64,000 bases of DNA, taken from positions 84,074-148,073 of the forward strand of contig CAKTOO010000003.1 of the NCBI GenBank assembly GCA_934590165.1, written 5' to 3'. Made by a program: the position numbers and the translations under genes. How positions within the stretch are numbered: position 1 is the first letter of the stretch; the number at the start of each line of letters is the position of its first letter. The notes under the pieces were generated by a model, which was not told the origin of the DNA, ran no database searches, and was given only the letters and a program-made list of their open reading frames with translations. This DNA is from an uncultured Dysosmobacter sp. GTDB lineage: Bacteria > Bacillota > Clostridia > Oscillospirales > Oscillospiraceae. Below are positions 57,197-64,000 of this stretch, one piece after another.

Positions 57197-58885
57197 TTAT
57201 TCCATGGAGATGATATAGTAGTAAACGGGCTGGCCGCCGGAGAGAATGGCAACCTCCGCACTGGGGCAGGCGCTTTCAAACACGCCGGCCGCCTTCTGGG
57301 CGTCCTCCTCGGACACATCCTCGCCGAAGTACAGGGAGATGAAGGAGGTCTCCCGCTCCACGGCGTCCGCCGCAAGCTTCTCCAGCAGGGTGTCCAGACA
57401 GCTGTCGGTGCCGAAGAGCTTGCCCTCCTCCAGGGCCAGATAGTCACCCTCCTTGATATCAAAGCCGTCGAAATCGGAGTCCCGGGCGGCGTAGGTGATC
57501 TGGGCGGTGGTGACGGTGGAGAGGCTGGCCGTCATGGCGGCGGCCAGTGTCTCCGCGTCAGGGGCCTCAAAGTCCACGTTCATCATGGCGGTGATGCCCT
57601 GGGGAACGGTCTTGGTGGGGATGACGATGACGGTCTTCTCCGTCAGGGCGTCGCACTGCTGGGCGGCCATGATGATGTTGCCGTTGTTGGGCAGCACGAA
57701 CACGGTCTCGGCGGGGATCTTGTCCACCCCCGCCAGGATGCTCTCGGTGGAGGGGTTCATGGTCTGGCCGCCGGATACCACGCCGTCGGCACCCAGGTCC
57801 TTGAACACCGCGGCAAGGCCGTCACCAGCGCAGACGGCCAGGAAGCCGTATTTCTTTTCGGGCGCGGCCACGGTGTGGCCGGATTCCTCCCCGGCGGAAG
57901 TGCCCTCCAGCTGGGCCTCCACCTCGTCCAGGTCGTCGGTGCTCTGGGCCTTTCGGCCGGCGGCAAGGTCCTCCGCCTGGGTGCGCATGTTCTCGATCTT
58001 GGCCAGCTCCAACGTGCCGTACTTCTGGGCTTCGTTCAGGGCGCTGCCGGGAATGTCGGTGTGGACGTGGACCTTGAAGGCCTCATCGTCCTCGCCGATG
58101 ACCAGGCTGTCGCCGATGCTGTTGAGATAGGTCCGCAGGGGCTCCAGGGAGCGGTCCACCGTCTTGCGGACGATGAACACGGTGTCAAAGGTAAAGGTGA
58201 TGTCCTCGGCGGAGAGGGCGGCGAAGTCCGCCTTTTCCTGGGACTTGCCCTCCTCCACCTCCGGCATGGGCTCGCCCCGCAGCTCGGCCAGCATACCCTC
58301 CAGAATGAGCAGGTAGCCCTTGCCGCCGGCGTCTACCACGCCGGCCTTTTTCAGCACGGGGTTCATGTCGGTAGTCTGGGCCAGGGCCTCGCAGCCTACC
58401 CGGATGGCTTCTTCCAGTACTTTTTCCACGTCGGCCTCCTCCACGGCGGCGTCCACAGCGGCCTTGGAGGCCAGGCGGGACACGGTGAGAACGGTGCCCT
58501 CGGCGGGCTTCATGACGGCCTTGTAGGCGGCGGATACGCCCTCCTGCATGGCGGCGGCGAAGGTGGCGGCGTCGGCGGTTTCCCGGCCCTTCAGGCCTTT
58601 GGAGATACCCCGGAACAGCAGGGACAAAATGACGCCGGAGTTGCCCCGGGCGCCCCGCAGCAGGGCGGAGGCGGTGGTGTCGGCGGCCTTGGTCAACGTG
58701 GCGGGCTCGATCTTGCGCAGCTCCGTCACGGCGGTGCCGATGGTCATGGACATATTGGTGCCCGTGTCGCCGTCGGGGACGGGGAACACGTTCAGGTCGT
58801 TGATGGCCTGCTTCTGGGCGGTGATGGCGGCTGCGCCGTGGAGCACCATCTGCTTGAACAGCGCGCCGGTGATCTGATTGTTCAT
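57197..58885 (-). CDS. fakA: DAK2 domain fatty acid kinase (FakA/YloV)
   Basis: A 562-residue protein with an N-terminal DAK2 (DhaL-like) kinase domain: NDLNVFPVPDGDTGTNMSMT carries the Mg/ATP-binding Asp residues. The C-terminal DegV-like/EDD region follows. FakA phosphorylates acyl groups bound to FakB, feeding host fatty acids into lipid synthesis. It follows the gls24-type gene by 16 bases, as yloU-yloV in Bacillus. Confidence 0.9.
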   Translation of the reverse strand: MNNQITGALFKQMVLHGAAAITAQKQAINDLNVFPVPDGDTGTNMSMTIGTAVTELRKIEPATLTKAADTTASALLRGARGNSGVILSLLFRGISKGLKGRETADAATFAAAMQEGVSAAYKAVMKPAEGTVLTVSRLASKAAVDAAVEEADVEKVLEEAIRVGCEALAQTTDMNPVLKKAGVVDAGGKGYLLILEGMLAELRGEPMPEVEEGKSQEKADFAALSAEDITFTFDTVFIVRKTVDRSLEPLRTYLNSIGDSLVIGEDDEAFKVHVHTDIPGSALNEAQKYGTLELAKIENMRTQAEDLAAGRKAQSTDDLDEVEAQLEGTSAGEESGHTVAAPEKKYGFLAVCAGDGLAAVFKDLGADGVVSGGQTMNPSTESILAGVDKIPAETVFVLPNNGNIIMAAQQCDALTEKTVIVIPTKTVPQGITAMMNVDFEAPDAETLAAAMTASLSTVTTAQITYAARDSDFDGFDIKEGDYLALEEGKLFGTDSCLDTLLEKLAADAVERETSFISLYFGEDVSEEDAQKAAGVFESACPSAEVAILSGGQPVYYYIISME

Positions 58886-58901
58886 GTCGTTACTTCCTCC
58901 C

Positions 58902-59252
58902 TCACAGGGTCATGGAATCCACGCACACGTCAACGGCCTTGACGGTGACGCCGGTATTCTTAGTGACAACGTAGCGCACCTCATTCATGATGGAGCTGCA
59001 TACCGCGGGGAGGTTGACGCCGTTTTCCACAATGATGTGGAGCTCAATGGAAATGGAGTTGTCGTCGTGATAGGTGATGTTGACACCCTTGCTCATGGCT
59101 TCCCGGCGCAGCAGGTGCACCAGGCCGTCGGTCATGGAACGGTAGGCCATGCCCTTGACGCCGAAGCAGTTGGTGGCGGCGATGCCCGTGATGTTGGAGA
59201 ACACGGCGCTGCTGACGGAGATCTCACCCTGATCGGATTTAAATTGAATCAT
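58902..59252 (-). CDS. Asp23/Gls24 family envelope stress protein (YloU-like)
   Basis: A 116-residue Asp23/Gls24 protein: EISVSSAVFSNITGIAATNC at the start and ISIELHIIVENGVNLPAVCS in the middle. In Gram-positives these are membrane-associated proteins of unclear role, co-transcribed with fakA. ATG 59252 is preceded by AAAGGACG. Confidence 0.9.
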   Translation of the reverse strand: MIQFKSDQGEISVSSAVFSNITGIAATNCFGVKGMAYRSMTDGLVHLLRREAMSKGVNITYHDDNSISIELHIIVENGVNLPAVCSSIMNEVRYVVTKNTGVTVKAVDVCVDSMTL

Positions 59253-59335
59253 GAGAACGTCCTTTCTTTCCCAGTATTGGCAGGAAGAGGCGGGCGGACC
59301 GCTCTCCCATGGAGTATACATACTTTGAGGATTCT

Positions 59336-59364
59336 ATTATAAACGATTCCCCTGTAAAGTACAA
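59336..59364 (-). promoter_or_regulatory. Promoter of the gls24-fakA operon
   Basis: Minus strand TTGTAC (59364-59359), 17-base spacer, TATAAT (59341-59336). Confidence 0.7.
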
Positions 59365-59482
59365 GTCCTAAAAAGTCCTGTGGGAGCTATTGAAATGCGG
59401 GAAATTTTGACGTAAAATAGGACAGAATTTGTAAGTCGTTTCCGGGCCGCGCCGCCGCGGAGCGCGGAAAGGTCGTGGCAAA

Positions 59483-60376
59483 ATGAAGCGAGCTCCGCTG
59501 TATGTGCTGACATGTTATATCCTCTGGGGCGTCCTGCCCGTTTTCTGGAAGCTGCTGGCCGCGGTGGATTCCCTGTATGTTCTGGCCGGCCGCATCGTGT
59601 GGTCGCTGGTGTTCATCTCCGCCATTCTGGCGGCGCGGCGGGGCTTCGGCGCCGTCCGGGCTGTGCTGGGGGACCGGCGGGAGCTGGGGCGTCTGGCCCT
59701 GGCGGGCATTTTCGTGTGCGTCAACTGGGGGTCCTATATCTGGGCCGTCAACAGTGGCCATGTGCTGGACGCCAGTCTGGCCTACTATATGAATCCTATT
59801 CTGGCCATCCTGCTGGGCACCGTGGTGTTCCGGGAGCGGCTGACGGGCCTTCAGTGGCTGTCCGTGGCGGTGACGTTTACAGGCTTGGTCATCACCATCC
59901 TCCGCTACCGGCAGATCCCCTGGGTGGCCCTCATCATCGGCGGCAGCTTCGCCGTGTACGGAGCCATCAAAAAGGGCGTCCATGTGGATGCCGGCGTGTC
60001 CGTGTTTTTTGAGACGCTGGTCCTGTCTCCTTTTGCCCTGGTGTTCATGGCGGCGGCGGAGGTCCGGGGCACCGGCGCCGTGGGCGTGCTCCACGGGTGG
60101 CAGTGGCTGCTGCTGCCCGCCGCCGGCGTGGTCACCACCGTGCCGCTGCTGTTTTTTGCAAAAGGCATCAAGTCCACGCCCATGACCCTCTCGGGTATTT
60201 TGATGTATATCAACCCCACGCTACAGCTGCTGTTATCCGTGCTGCTGTACCAGGAGGAATTCACCACCACCCACGCCATCCTGTTCGGCTTTGTCTGGAG
60301 CGGCCTCGCGCTGTATCTGCTCTCCAGCCTGCTGCGGGAGCGCAAACACAAAAAGGAGGAGACCCCATGCGAGTGA
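59483..60376 (+). CDS. rarD: EamA family transporter RarD
   Basis: A 297-residue protein with about ten membrane helices of the drug/metabolite transporter superfamily. RarD-specific stretches: CYILWGVLPVFWKLL, NWGSYIWAVNSGHVLDASLAY and FAKGIKSTPMTLSGILMYI. The substrate is unknown. It overlaps rsmD by 10 bases. Confidence 0.9.
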   Translation: MKRAPLYVLTCYILWGVLPVFWKLLAAVDSLYVLAGRIVWSLVFISAILAARRGFGAVRAVLGDRRELGRLALAGIFVCVNWGSYIWAVNSGHVLDASLAYYMNPILAILLGTVVFRERLTGLQWLSVAVTFTGLVITILRYRQIPWVALIIGGSFAVYGAIKKGVHVDAGVSVFFETLVLSPFALVFMAAAEVRGTGAVGVLHGWQWLLLPAAGVVTTVPLLFFAKGIKSTPMTLSGILMYINPTLQLLLSVLLYQEEFTTTHAILFGFVWSGLALYLLSSLLRERKHKKEETPCE

Positions 60377-60930
60377 TCACCGGAAGCGCCCGGGGCCGCC
60401 GGCTCAGGGAGCTGGAGGGTATGGAGACACGCCCCACCACCGACCGGGTGAAGGAGGGGCTGTTCAGCGCCCTGCAATTTGACATTGAGGGCCGGAAGGT
60501 CCTGGACCTGTTCGCGGGCACCGGCCAGCTGGGCATCGAGTGCCTCAGCCGGGGCGCCGCCTCCGCCGTGTTCGTGGACCGGCGGCCCGATGCGGTGAAG
60601 CTCATCCGGGAGAACCTGCGCCTGACGGAGCTGGAGGACCGTGCCCAGGTCATTGCCGGAGATTCCGTGGAGTATCTCAAGAGCATCCGGGGGCCGTTTG
60701 ACATTATTTTCCTGGACCCGCCCTATGCGGCGGGGCTTTTGGAGCCCGTCATCGCCCACATCGCAAAGTTTGACATTCTGGCGCCGCATGGTATAATTGC
60801 AGCAGAACATCCCGCGGACCGGGTGCTGCCGGCCCTGGCGCCGCCGTACCGGCTCCACCGCACTTACCGCTACGGAAAGATCGCCCTGACCCTGTACCGC
60901 CGGGGCGGAAATGAACAGAACGAGGAATGA
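60367..60930 (+). CDS. rsmD: 16S rRNA (guanine(966)-N(2))-methyltransferase RsmD
   Basis: A 187-residue methyltransferase of 16S rRNA G966. Start RVITGSARGRRL, the pre-motif RPTTDRVKEGLFSAL, SAM motif VLDLFAGTGQLGIE and the catalytic DPPY are all present. It begins within rarD with AAAAGGAGGAG upstream, and precedes coaD by 3 bases, the usual rsmD-coaD pairing. Confidence 0.95.
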   Translation: MRVITGSARGRRLRELEGMETRPTTDRVKEGLFSALQFDIEGRKVLDLFAGTGQLGIECLSRGAASAVFVDRRPDAVKLIRENLRLTELEDRAQVIAGDSVEYLKSIRGPFDIIFLDPPYAAGLLEPVIAHIAKFDILAPHGIIAAEHPADRVLPALAPPYRLHRTYRYGKIALTLYRRGGNEQNEE

Positions 60931-60933
60931 CCC

Positions 60934-61425
60934 ATGAGAACAGCCATCTGCTCCGGCAGCTTCGACCCCATCACCCTGGGACACCTGGACATCATCCGCC
61001 GCGCCGCGGCCTGCTTTGACCGGGTGTGCGTGTGTGTCAGCCCCAACGCCGAAAAAAAGAATCAGATGTTCACACCGGAGGAAAAGCTCCGGCTGGTGCG
61101 CACCGCCGTGGAGGACCTGCCCAATGTGGAGGCGGAGCTGTGGCCGGGCCTGCTGGCGGACTTCGCCGTGGACCACGGCGCCACCGCCATTGTCCGGGGC
61201 GTCCGCAACACTTCGGACTTCGATGCGGAATACCAGATGGCCCTCATCAACCAGGGCATCCACCCGGGACTGGAGACCATGCTGCTGCCTGCCTCGGCGG
61301 CCTATCAGCATTTCAGCTCCTCCATGGCCCGGGAGATGATCCGCTATGGGCAGCCTTTGGAACAATACCTGCCCGCGTCCATTATTCCCCTGGTGCGGGA
61401 CTTCATTGAGAAAAAGGAAGGATGA
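60934..61425 (+). CDS. coaD: Phosphopantetheine adenylyltransferase
   Basis: A 163-residue nucleotidyltransferase of coenzyme A synthesis. Motif GSFDPITLGHLDII near the start (TxGH), RGVRNTSDFDAEYQMA in the middle and the C-terminal SSSMAREM (ISSTxxR-like) are intact. Confidence 0.96.
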   Translation: MRTAICSGSFDPITLGHLDIIRRAAACFDRVCVCVSPNAEKKNQMFTPEEKLRLVRTAVEDLPNVEAELWPGLLADFAVDHGATAIVRGVRNTSDFDAEYQMALINQGIHPGLETMLLPASAAYQHFSSSMAREMIRYGQPLEQYLPASIIPLVRDFIEKKEG

Positions 61426-61431
61426 ATCCAT

Positions 61432-61959
61432 ATGGCAAATGATATCAACCGCCTGATCGATATGCTGTACGAACGCATCGAGGATGCCAAGTCCCCGGCG
61501 CTGAAGCCCAACATGAGCATGGTGGACCGGGACGAGATGCTGGACCTGCTGGACGAGCTGCGGGCCGCCCTGCCCGTGGAGATCAAGCGGGCCCAGGAAC
61601 TGCTGGCCGCCCGGGAGAAATTCGTGGATGACGCCAAGCGGGACGTGGACCGCATGATGCGCCAGGCGGAGTTGGAGGCCAAGACCAAGGTCTCCGAGAG
61701 CGAGGTGCTCTACGCCGCCAAGGAAAAGGCCCGGCAGATCATCGCCCGGTCGGAGGAGCGCTCCCGCCAATTGTACCAGGTGGCCAACGAATATGCCGAG
61801 GATGCCCTGGCCCGCACGGAGGAAGCCGTCCAGGCTGCTCTGGACGAGGTGAAGCAGTCCCGGGTCCGGTTCCGCACCGCCTCCGCCGCGAAAATGCAGG
61901 AGCAGCGGGACAAGCTGGAGGGGAAAAACGCCCCTGAGGCCCCGGCTCAGGAGGACTGA
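61432..61959 (+). CDS. Coiled-coil protein of the coaD operon (often annotated as ATPase)
   Basis: A 175-residue, almost wholly helical and charged protein with a long coiled coil (about 45-165), no P-loop and no membrane segment. Homologs downstream of coaD in Clostridia are annotated as V-type ATPase subunit-like or DivIVA-like proteins without proof. It ends the rarD-rsmD-coaD operon. Function unknown. Confidence 0.75.
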   Translation: MANDINRLIDMLYERIEDAKSPALKPNMSMVDRDEMLDLLDELRAALPVEIKRAQELLAAREKFVDDAKRDVDRMMRQAELEAKTKVSESEVLYAAKEKARQIIARSEERSRQLYQVANEYAEDALARTEEAVQAALDEVKQSRVRFRTASAAKMQEQRDKLEGKNAPEAPAQED

Positions 61960-62057
61960 TCCCCCGGTCGACCGTAACCAAAAAATTTGTAAAAAACGAC
62001 GAAGACTCCAACGAAACTTTTTCAACAAAGACAAGATTTTGTAGGAGAACAGAAGAA

Positions 62058-62099
62058 AAGTAACGCCTGGCACAAGATATTGTGCCGGGCGTTACTTGC
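62058..62099 (+). terminator. Terminator before mraZ
   Basis: A long stem AAGTAACGCCTGGCACAA / TTGTGCCGGGCGTTACTT with loop GATA and TGCTATTTT after. It ends the coaD operon. The 380-base gap 61960-62339 otherwise holds the mraZ promoter and MraZ boxes. Confidence 0.75.
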
Positions 62100-62213
62100 T
62101 ATTTTACGTAAACTGGTGGAAAGCCGGTCGAACATGTGTTTTAAATGACGAATTTTGACGTAAAAAAGCGAAAAATGGACGCTTTTTCCAGGTTTCCACC
62201 TGTAAAAAAATCC

Positions 62214-62242
62214 TTGCATTCCGGGAAAATATCGCTTATACT
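62214..62242 (+). promoter_or_regulatory. Sigma-A promoter of the mraZ (dcw) operon
   Basis: TTGCAT (62214-62219), 17-base spacer, TATACT (62237-62242). Confidence 0.75.
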
Positions 62243-62254
62243 CAAGATACATGG

Positions 62255-62289
62255 TGGGGATTTGTGGGTAATTTGTGCATCTAAGTGGC
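62255..62289 (+). promoter_or_regulatory. MraZ operator repeats
   Basis: TGGGG at 62255, TGGGT at 62265, then degenerate GTGCA at 62275 and GTGGC at 62285: direct repeats every 10 bases just after the predicted start site, as in MraZ autoregulation. Confidence 0.7.
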
Positions 62290-62339
62290 AGATGAAGCCT
62301 ATATAAACCCTAAAAACAGAAAAAAGGGGGGCGGCGTCC

Positions 62340-62783
62340 ATGGCACGGCTGATGGGAAAATCCAATAACAGCATCGATTCCAAGGGCCGCCTGGTCATCC
62401 CCTCCGCCATGCGGGAGGCTTTGGGAAACCTCTTTTATATCACCATCGGCGCGGAAGGCTGCCTGACCATCTATCCCGAGGCCAAATGGGAGCAGATGTC
62501 CGAGGATATGGACGAGCTGCCCTATACGGAGGCCCGGGCATTGACACTGCTGTATGCCAACGCGGTGCCCTGTGAGCCGGACGGCCAGGGACGGGTGCTT
62601 ATTCCCGCCAATCTGCGCAAGCACGCGAACCTGAAAAAGACCGCCACCATCGTGGGCCTGAACTCCTTCGCGGAGATCTGGGACGAAGATACCTGGACCC
62701 GGCGGGAGCAGGAGATGCTCAGCAGCAACAATATGGCGGCTGCTATGGATGCTTTGGCCCGGGCCCGCCGGAACCGGGGGTAA
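62340..62783 (+). CDS. mraZ: Division/cell wall cluster transcriptional repressor MraZ
   Basis: A 147-residue MraZ with two AbrB-like swapped-hairpin repeats: SIDSKGRLVIPSAMREAL (about 12-29) and PDGQGRVLIPANLRKHA (about 80-96). It binds direct repeats upstream of its own gene and controls the division cluster. It begins the dcw operon, 6 bases before rsmH. Confidence 0.95.
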   Translation: MARLMGKSNNSIDSKGRLVIPSAMREALGNLFYITIGAEGCLTIYPEAKWEQMSEDMDELPYTEARALTLLYANAVPCEPDGQGRVLIPANLRKHANLKKTATIVGLNSFAEIWDEDTWTRREQEMLSSNNMAAAMDALARARRNRG

Positions 62784-62789
62784 GGCGCC

Positions 62790-63737
62790 ATGGAATTCAC
62801 CCACAAGCCCGTGCTTCTGCACGAGTGCATCGAAGCATTGAACATCCGCCCCGACGGGGTGTATGTGGACGGTACGCTGGGCCGTGCTGGGCACTCTCTG
62901 GAGATCGCCCAAAGGCTTGCCACCGGCCGGCTCATCTGTATCGACCGCGATATGGCGGCCATCGAGGCGGCAAAGGTCCGCCTGGCCCCATATATGGACC
63001 GGGTGACGCTGGTCCACAGCAATTTTTCGGAGCTGGGCGGCGTCCTGCGGCAGGCAGGCGCCTCCGGCGCCGACGGGATGCTGTTCGACCTGGGCGTGTC
63101 CTCGCCCCAGCTGGATGACGCCTCCCGGGGCTTTTCCTATATGCAGGACGCTCCGCTGGACATGCGGATGGACCTGGACGCTCCCCTGACGGCATATGAG
63201 ATCGTCAATACCTGGAGCGGCGACGAACTGCGCCGCATCCTGTTTGAATACGGCGAGGAGCGCTACGCCCCCGCCATTGCACGGGCCATCGTCCGGGCCC
63301 GGGAGACCCGGCCGGTGGAGACCACCCTGGAGCTGGTGGACATCATCAAGTCCGCCATGCCCCCCGCGGCCCTGCGGGAAAGGCAGCACCCTGCCAAGCG
63401 CAGTTTCCAGGCCATCCGCATCGCCGTCAACGGCGAACTGGACGCGTTGCCGCCCATGCTCCGCGCGGCGGTGGAGGGCCTGAACCCCGGCGGACGGCTG
63501 GCGGTCATCACCTTCCACTCCCTGGAGGACCGCATCGTCAAGCGCACCCTTCAGGATATGGCCCGGGGCTGTACCTGCCCGCCGAATTTTCCTGTTTGCG
63601 TGTGCGGTAAAAAGCCCAAGGTGAAGCTCATCACCCGCAAGCCCATCGTCTCCGGCGAAGAGGAACTGGCGGAAAATCCGAGAGCCCGCAGCGCGAAGCT
63701 GCGGGTGGCGGAAAAATACGAGCCGTTTGATATCTGA
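62790..63737 (+). CDS. rsmH: 16S rRNA (cytosine(1402)-N(4))-methyltransferase RsmH
   Basis: A 315-residue methyltransferase acting on C1402 of 16S rRNA. N-terminal HKPVLLHECIEAL, SAM-binding VDGTLGRAGHS, FDLGVSSPQLDDASRGFSY and the C-terminal SFHSLEDRIVKR are typical. The last ~20 codons (from about 63674) lie inside a tandemly repeated unit; the gene itself ends normally with TGA. ftsL, expected next, is not within the remaining window. Confidence 0.95.
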   Translation: MEFTHKPVLLHECIEALNIRPDGVYVDGTLGRAGHSLEIAQRLATGRLICIDRDMAAIEAAKVRLAPYMDRVTLVHSNFSELGGVLRQAGASGADGMLFDLGVSSPQLDDASRGFSYMQDAPLDMRMDLDAPLTAYEIVNTWSGDELRRILFEYGEERYAPAIARAIVRARETRPVETTLELVDIIKSAMPPAALRERQHPAKRSFQAIRIAVNGELDALPPMLRAAVEGLNPGGRLAVITFHSLEDRIVKRTLQDMARGCTCPPNFPVCVCGKKPKVKLITRKPIVSGEEELAENPRARSAKLRVAEKYEPFDI

Positions 63738-64000
63738 CGGCGCCGGCAGGATTTTCCGCCCCGCCGCAGGTGCGGCGTCCAAGTGTTTTGGCGGCAGCCA
63801 AAATCTTGAAATCGGCGGGCTTTGCCTGACGATTTGAGTGAAATAGGGCTCCCGGAAAAGCGGAGCTTTTGCGGGAAGAAATCCGAGAGCCCGCAGCGCG
63901 AAGCTGCGGGTGGCGGAAAAGTGCGAGCCGTTTGATATCTGACGGCGCCGGCAGGATTTTCCGCCCCGCCGCAGGTGCGGCGTCCAAGTGTTTTGGCGGC
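63674..64000. repeat. 205-bp tandem repeat covering the rsmH 3' end
   Basis: The segment from 63674 reappears at 63879 with a period of 205 bases and two mismatches over the 122 bases visible to the window edge. The unit includes the last codons of rsmH, its TGA and a non-coding part with several hairpins (TTTTGGC-GGCA-GCCAAAA, CCCGCAGC-GCGAA-GCTGCGGG). The number of further copies is not visible. Confidence 0.88.

Noticed and set aside
59403..62165. AATTTTGACGTAAAA occurs both before rarD (59403-59417) and before mraZ (62151-62165)
   Set aside because: A single 15-base match of AT-rich sequence in 64 kb is within chance expectation, and the placement relative to promoters differs.
63674..64000. 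Possible CRISPR array at the right edge
   Set aside because: The repeat unit is 205 bases with no spacers and includes coding sequence; it is a tandem duplication.

Overview
The window reads as a chromosomal segment of a GC-rich, low-G+C-lineage (Firmicutes/Clostridia) anaerobe, most likely a gut Oscillospiraceae-type organism. Reasons: strong AGGAGG ribosome sites, sigma-A promoters of the TTGACA-N17-TATAAT type, a Cys T-box, mraZ-rsmH, fakA-gls24, ECF-type bioY with a BirA box, a spore-germination-type LysM-GH18 protein, and a PBSX-like phage cluster. The genus cannot be fixed from the sequence alone.

Layout. 1-10.7 kb: tail of an ApbE-like gene, NusG-II and Gx transporter, a CbxX-type AAA ATPase, a 2-hydroxyacid dehydrogenase, a formate/nitrite-type channel, a LysM-GH18 enzyme, a LysR regulator, CstA and a truncated KdpDE-type two-component pair. 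10.8-24.9 kb: one uninterrupted, translationally coupled operon of about 20 phage genes (terminase, portal, protease, capsid, sheath, tube, baseplate, lysis) without integrase, repressor, replication genes, tail fibre or tape-measure gene. 24.9-29.5 kb: CAP/LysM protein, cysK, an enolase-superfamily dehydratase, an Rrf2 regulator, an IS remnant and tRNA-Leu(CAA). 29.5-40.5 kb: lipoprotein/two-component/EcsC operon, an SOS-type operon DUF1385-prmC-recA-recX, a small Xre locus, rimO-pgsA and a frameshifted PNPOx-like gene. 40.5-48.2 kb: Cys T-box with cysE-cysS, Xre-cupin/GNAT, bioY, uracil-DNA glycosylase and other housekeeping genes. 48.3-59.3 kb: glpK, IMP cyclohydrolase, several small enzymes, a two-gene SufCB system, fakA-gls24. 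59.5-64 kb: rarD-rsmD-coaD, a coiled-coil protein, then mraZ-rsmH opening the division cluster, with a 205-bp tandem repeat at the right edge.

Most interesting signals. (1) Cysteine metabolism appears to be controlled in several layers. cysK, the dehydratase gene and the Rrf2 gene share one operator design (TTAACC-N13-GGTTWA). Both cysK and cysE are preceded by short Cys-rich leader ORFs whose coding sequence can pair with the Shine-Dalgarno of the gene behind them, and cysE-cysS also has a Cys T-box. A translational attenuator of this kind is known for polycysteine leaders in mycobacteria; I know of no description in Clostridia. (2) The phage cluster looks like a domesticated contractile particle with a capsid but no tape measure. 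(3) recA lies in an operon whose LexA-like box is 2 kb upstream, before a DUF1385 gene. (4) The 3' end of rsmH is part of a tandem repeat that runs off the window.
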